A stretch of DNA of 64,000 nt from positions 20,653 through 84,652 of the forward strand of contig JAGUXE010000018.1 of the NCBI GenBank assembly GCA_020061995.1. The letters are read 5' to 3'. This document shows positions 61,178 to 64,000 of this stretch, piece after piece. Made by a program: the position numbers and the translations under genes. The first letter of the stretch is position 1. The number at the start of each line of letters is the position of its first letter. The notes below the pieces were generated by a model. It did no database searches, was not told the origin of the DNA, and worked only from the letters and a program-made list of their open reading frames with translations. The DNA is from Ignavibacteriales bacterium. Its GTDB lineage: Bacteria > Bacteroidota > Ignavibacteria > Ignavibacteriales > Ignavibacteriaceae.

Positions 61178-64000
61178 TTATTTCCTGAAATACTTTTGAA
61201 TCAATAAAAGTAATACAGCTTTGTTAATTGGCTTTGCTATATAATCATTGCATCCTGCTTCAATAGCTTTTTCCCTATCACCTGATAATGCAAAAGCAGT
61301 TTGTGCAATGATAACAACTTCTTTATTGAAATGCCGTATTTGTCGGGTAGCTTCGAATCCATCCATTTTGGGCATACGAATATCCATCATTACCAAATCT
61401 ATATCAGGATTCTTTTTGCATGCTTCAACGGCTTCAACGCCAGTCCTTACTTTTATGATTTCTTTGGCAAACATTTTTACTGTTATGTCAATAAGCATTT
61501 CCGATACTTTATCATCTTCGGCTATCAGTATTTTTAGTTTTCTAACTTGATCGGTTTTATATGCATGGGCAAATTGCTGAACAACTGTTTCTTTTTTTTG
61601 TGCTTCATTGTATGGCAATGTGAAATAAAAAGTTGATCCAATTCCTTCCCGACTTTCGACCCAAATTTTTCCCCCCAGCATTTCGACGTATGCCTTGGTG
61701 ATAGACAATCCTAAACCTGCTCCTTGCTGAACCCATTTGTCAGCAATATCCGCCTGAATAAATCGCTCAAAAATGGCTTCATGCCTCTCTTTTGGAATCC
61801 CGAGACCTGTGTCTTTCACATAAAATTCAAGGTTTATATCCCTTTTTTTATAGCCAATTTCTATTGTACCTTCTTCACTATATTTAATGGCATTTTTAAC
61901 AAGATTCGTAAGTATGGCATATACTTTTTCACGGTCGGTTTTTAGGATGGCTTCTTTTGAGGGCAATGAGTTTATGAAGGAGAGCTTCATTCCTTTTTCT
62001 TCCACCTCAGGTTTAAAAAAGGTATAAATGTATTCGATTTGCTCGTTGATATTCGTTTCAACAATATTCAGTTTCATTAGCCCTGCTTCAATTTTGGATA
62101 TATCAACAATGTCGTTAATAATATTGAGCATACGCTTGCCACTTTTCTGTATGATATGGATGTACTCCTGCTGTTCTTCTCCCGTTAAGTTCGGTTCTTT
62201 CAATAAACCGGCAAAGCCAAGAATGCCATTCATCGGTGTCCGTATTTCGTGACTCATATTGGCGAGGAAGGCTGATTTCAGGCGGTCACTTTCCTCAGCT
62301 TTTTCTTTTGCAATGATTAATTCTTGTTCTGCTTTATTCCGTTGAACAATAAGTCCAATCAATTCAGCTGCACCTTGAAGTCGATTTTTTGCAAGGTCGA
62401 TGATATACTGCGGCCTCGTTTTGTATTCCCTTGATAATTGTATAAGTTCATCTTCTTCAACCTGGTATTTAAGAGCCAGTTCTTTAATTTTTTCAGAATC
62501 CTGAGGTGGATTTCCATAGCCAAAGTTGATTGCTCCTATTATTTCATTATTCGTCCGAATTGGAACCGCATAAAGATTTATTCCTCCACTACATTCAATA
62601 TCGACAGGGGAGCCGGTATCAATAGCTTTTTGGGATGCTGCGTTCCAGCATGAGTCATGACAGAGCCATTTTCCTGAGCGGAGAGCAATTTTTACATCAT
62701 TAGTTTTACAATTCTCAAATGATGCTTTATCCATAAACTGACACCAGCCTGAGGAAAAAATGCCCATTGCATAATCTCCATTTTTTTCATACACTGCACT
62801 TGAAGTCTCAAGCAAATTCATGAAGTCATTTACAATATTGGTCAAATTTGCTTTTCCTAATGCCTTAAGAATAACTCCATCGCTATTTAAACTTGTTATA
62901 TCACCATAAACAGGTTCAAAAGACTCCTGCGGTATATCCTTGGGTTTAAGTAACCATTCTATTTTTTGAAGTTCTGACTCCACCTGCTTGCGTTCGGTGA
63001 TGTCCAGAGCAGTAAAAATAGTCCCTTTCGAAATATCGTTAATATCGATTGGAGTGGAAGAGAGTATAATATTAACGATGGTGCCATCTTTTTTGTGCCA
63101 GAGTGTTTCTACTCTTCCGGTTCCTTTTTCCGTGATCTGACGGTATTTTTCCTTGCCAACAAAATCATACTCTTCCTGAGAGGGATATAGTATTCTAGCA
63201 TTTTTTTCAATGAGTTCCTCTCTAGTATAACCGGTCATCTCGCAGACAAGTGGATTCACCTCTTTAAGCACTCTGTTTACAACAACTCCGATTCCGGCCG
63301 GCGCAATATTATAAATGCTGCGCATTTTTTTCTCGCTCTCGCGCAGAGCCTCCTCCGCCTGCTTCTGTTCGGTAATATCTCTAAATTCAACCGTTCTAAC
63401 GGTTCTCCCTTTGTAAGGAACATTTCTGGCTTCTAACCGCAAAGGGAATAATTCACCATTTTTGCGTATTCCAAGAGTTTCATAAGGTTTTTCGTAACCC
63501 GCTAAAATATTATTTAATACCAACTCCCTTGTCTTTGGGGCAATAGGCATTAAGCCATCCATTCCAATAAGTTCGTCATACGAATAACCTGTAATTTCCG
63601 AAAGTCCCTGATTGCATTCTATAATTTTACCTTTATCGTGAATAACAATTCCGCCAAAAGATGCATTATGCAATGCTTTATAACGCTCTTCGCTTTCTTT
63701 TAATGCCAGTTCTGCTGCGTATTTCTCGGATACATTCGAAAAAACCAAAACAACTCCAGTAATTGCACCTTCCTTGTTTTTGATTGGAGCTGCACTGTCG
63801 GAAATCTGGTATTCAGTTCCATCTTTGGAAATCAAAACGGTATGGTTTGCAAGCCCTACAATTTCACCATTTTCCAATACTTTTTCCACGGGGTCGCCAA
63901 TGGATTGTCCGGTTTCGGCATTTATAATTTTAAAAACTTCGTGTAAGGGTTTGCCCAATCCATCTGTTAGTTTCCACCCGCAAAGCGTTTCGGCTACCGG
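61178..64000 (-). CDS. Hybrid sensor histidine kinase with PAS and PocR domains (5' end outside window)
   Basis: This frame is open to the right edge, so the N-terminus is missing. At least three PAS domains are seen (starting with the cut one, then near SEERYKALHNASFGGIVIHDKG and SEKKMRSIYNIAPAGIGVVVN). After them come a PocR sensory domain with cysteines in GKWLCHDSCWNAASQK and DIECSGGINLYAVPI, a HisKA domain with the His in MSHEIRTPMNG, a HATPase domain (KDTGLGIP, GAGLGLSI) and a C-terminal receiver (VMMDIRMPKMDG). PocR domains bind small molecules such as hydrocarbon derivatives. No output regulator is adjacent. Confidence 0.92.
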   Translation of the reverse strand, partial: PVAETLCGWKLTDGLGKPLHEVFKIINAETGQSIGDPVEKVLENGEIVGLANHTVLISKDGTEYQISDSAAPIKNKEGAITGVVLVFSNVSEKYAAELALKESEERYKALHNASFGGIVIHDKGKIIECNQGLSEITGYSYDELIGMDGLMPIAPKTRELVLNNILAGYEKPYETLGIRKNGELFPLRLEARNVPYKGRTVRTVEFRDITEQKQAEEALRESEKKMRSIYNIAPAGIGVVVNRVLKEVNPLVCEMTGYTREELIEKNARILYPSQEEYDFVGKEKYRQITEKGTGRVETLWHKKDGTIVNIILSSTPIDINDISKGTIFTALDITERKQVESELQKIEWLLKPKDIPQESFEPVYGDITSLNSDGVILKALGKANLTNIVNDFMNLLETSSAVYEKNGDYAMGIFSSGWCQFMDKASFENCKTNDVKIALRSGKWLCHDSCWNAASQKAIDTGSPVDIECSGGINLYAVPIRTNNEIIGAINFGYGNPPQDSEKIKELALKYQVEEDELIQLSREYKTRPQYIIDLAKNRLQGAAELIGLIVQRNKAEQELIIAKEKAEESDRLKSAFLANMSHEIRTPMNGILGFAGLLKEPNLTGEEQQEYIHIIQKSGKRMLNIINDIVDISKIEAGLMKLNIVETNINEQIEYIYTFFKPEVEEKGMKLSFINSLPSKEAILKTDREKVYAILTNLVKNAIKYSEEGTIEIGYKKRDINLEFYVKDTGLGIPKERHEAIFERFIQADIADKWVQQGAGLGLSITKAYVEMLGGKIWVESREGIGSTFYFTLPYNEAQKKETVVQQFAHAYKTDQVRKLKILIAEDDKVSEMLIDITVKMFAKEIIKVRTGVEAVEACKKNPDIDLVMMDIRMPKMDGFEATRQIRHFNKEVVIIAQTAFALSGDREKAIEAGCNDYIAKPINKAVLLLLIQKYFRK

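Overview
The window is AT-rich DNA with dense bacterial gene packing. It most likely comes from a member of the Ignavibacteriota or a near relative in the Bacteroidota/Chlorobiota group. The main evidence is five large secreted proteins (44030-46747, 46769-48808, 50855-53068, 53954-56326 and 56537-58552) that end in a type IX secretion (Por/T9SS type A) sorting domain, four with the start YPNPFNP or the close variant CPNPFNP, and one with YPNPFNG. Frequent TTG starts in the surface-polysaccharide genes fit the same picture. The placement is inferred from protein style; no rRNA or tRNA gene was seen.

Layout. 139-7334 (minus): a surface-glycan block with two methyltransferase-type proteins, a flippase, a YfhO-like membrane protein, another methyltransferase and a membrane-anchored GT2. 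7335-9661: a repeat-bearing gap, then a LytS/LytT-type two-component pair. 9704-13857: an exported S9 peptidase, a thioredoxin-like protein, NAD kinase and a GT2. 13993-21670 (plus): a second tightly packed glycan locus with a flippase, CgeB-like protein, DUF268 protein, GT2, two GT4 enzymes and a WcaJ-type initiating phosphotransferase. 21722-26007: a META lipoprotein, an RhlE-type helicase, a cupin, an alpha/beta hydrolase, a broken lipoprotein gene and a small exported protein. 26085-26961: a RAYT transposase gene between two diverged copies of a three-palindrome repeat unit.

27118-34391 holds an aldehyde dehydrogenase followed by copper-related genes (SCO, PCuAC, DUF192, then CopZ-CopA), with a DUF4097 protein and a small membrane protein between them. 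34397-39173 (minus) holds DUF1801 and EVE proteins and a sugar operon (FucP-type transporter, ROK kinase, glycosidase lipoprotein). Divergent from that operon is a three-gene signalling unit at 39591-43861: a membrane-anchored solute-binding protein, a histidine kinase and a sigma-54 activator. 44030-58552 is rich in T9SS cargo: two CotH-kinase/lamin-tail proteins, a GH5-CBM6 enzyme, an endonuclease I and an FG-GAP protein. A PpiC-type chaperone and glutamate racemase lie among them. 58629-61053 is a small-gene block (DUF2200, SRPBCC, DUF1801, DUF4256, broken DHFR/RibD-like gene) bracketed by an ~84-bp direct repeat. The right edge cuts a large PAS/PocR hybrid histidine kinase.

The most notable signal is a set of short perfect palindromes. 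One family, built on TGCGAGAT/ATCTCGCA, sits in frame at the same place in the sorting domains of three different T9SS proteins and adds about 16 residues absent from the other two. Other palindrome families flank the RAYT gene, where two copies differ by a paired substitution that preserves the stem, or lie between genes. The second candidate for a less-described system is the solute-binding protein/kinase/sigma-54 regulator unit next to a sugar operon, with no ABC permease gene nearby.
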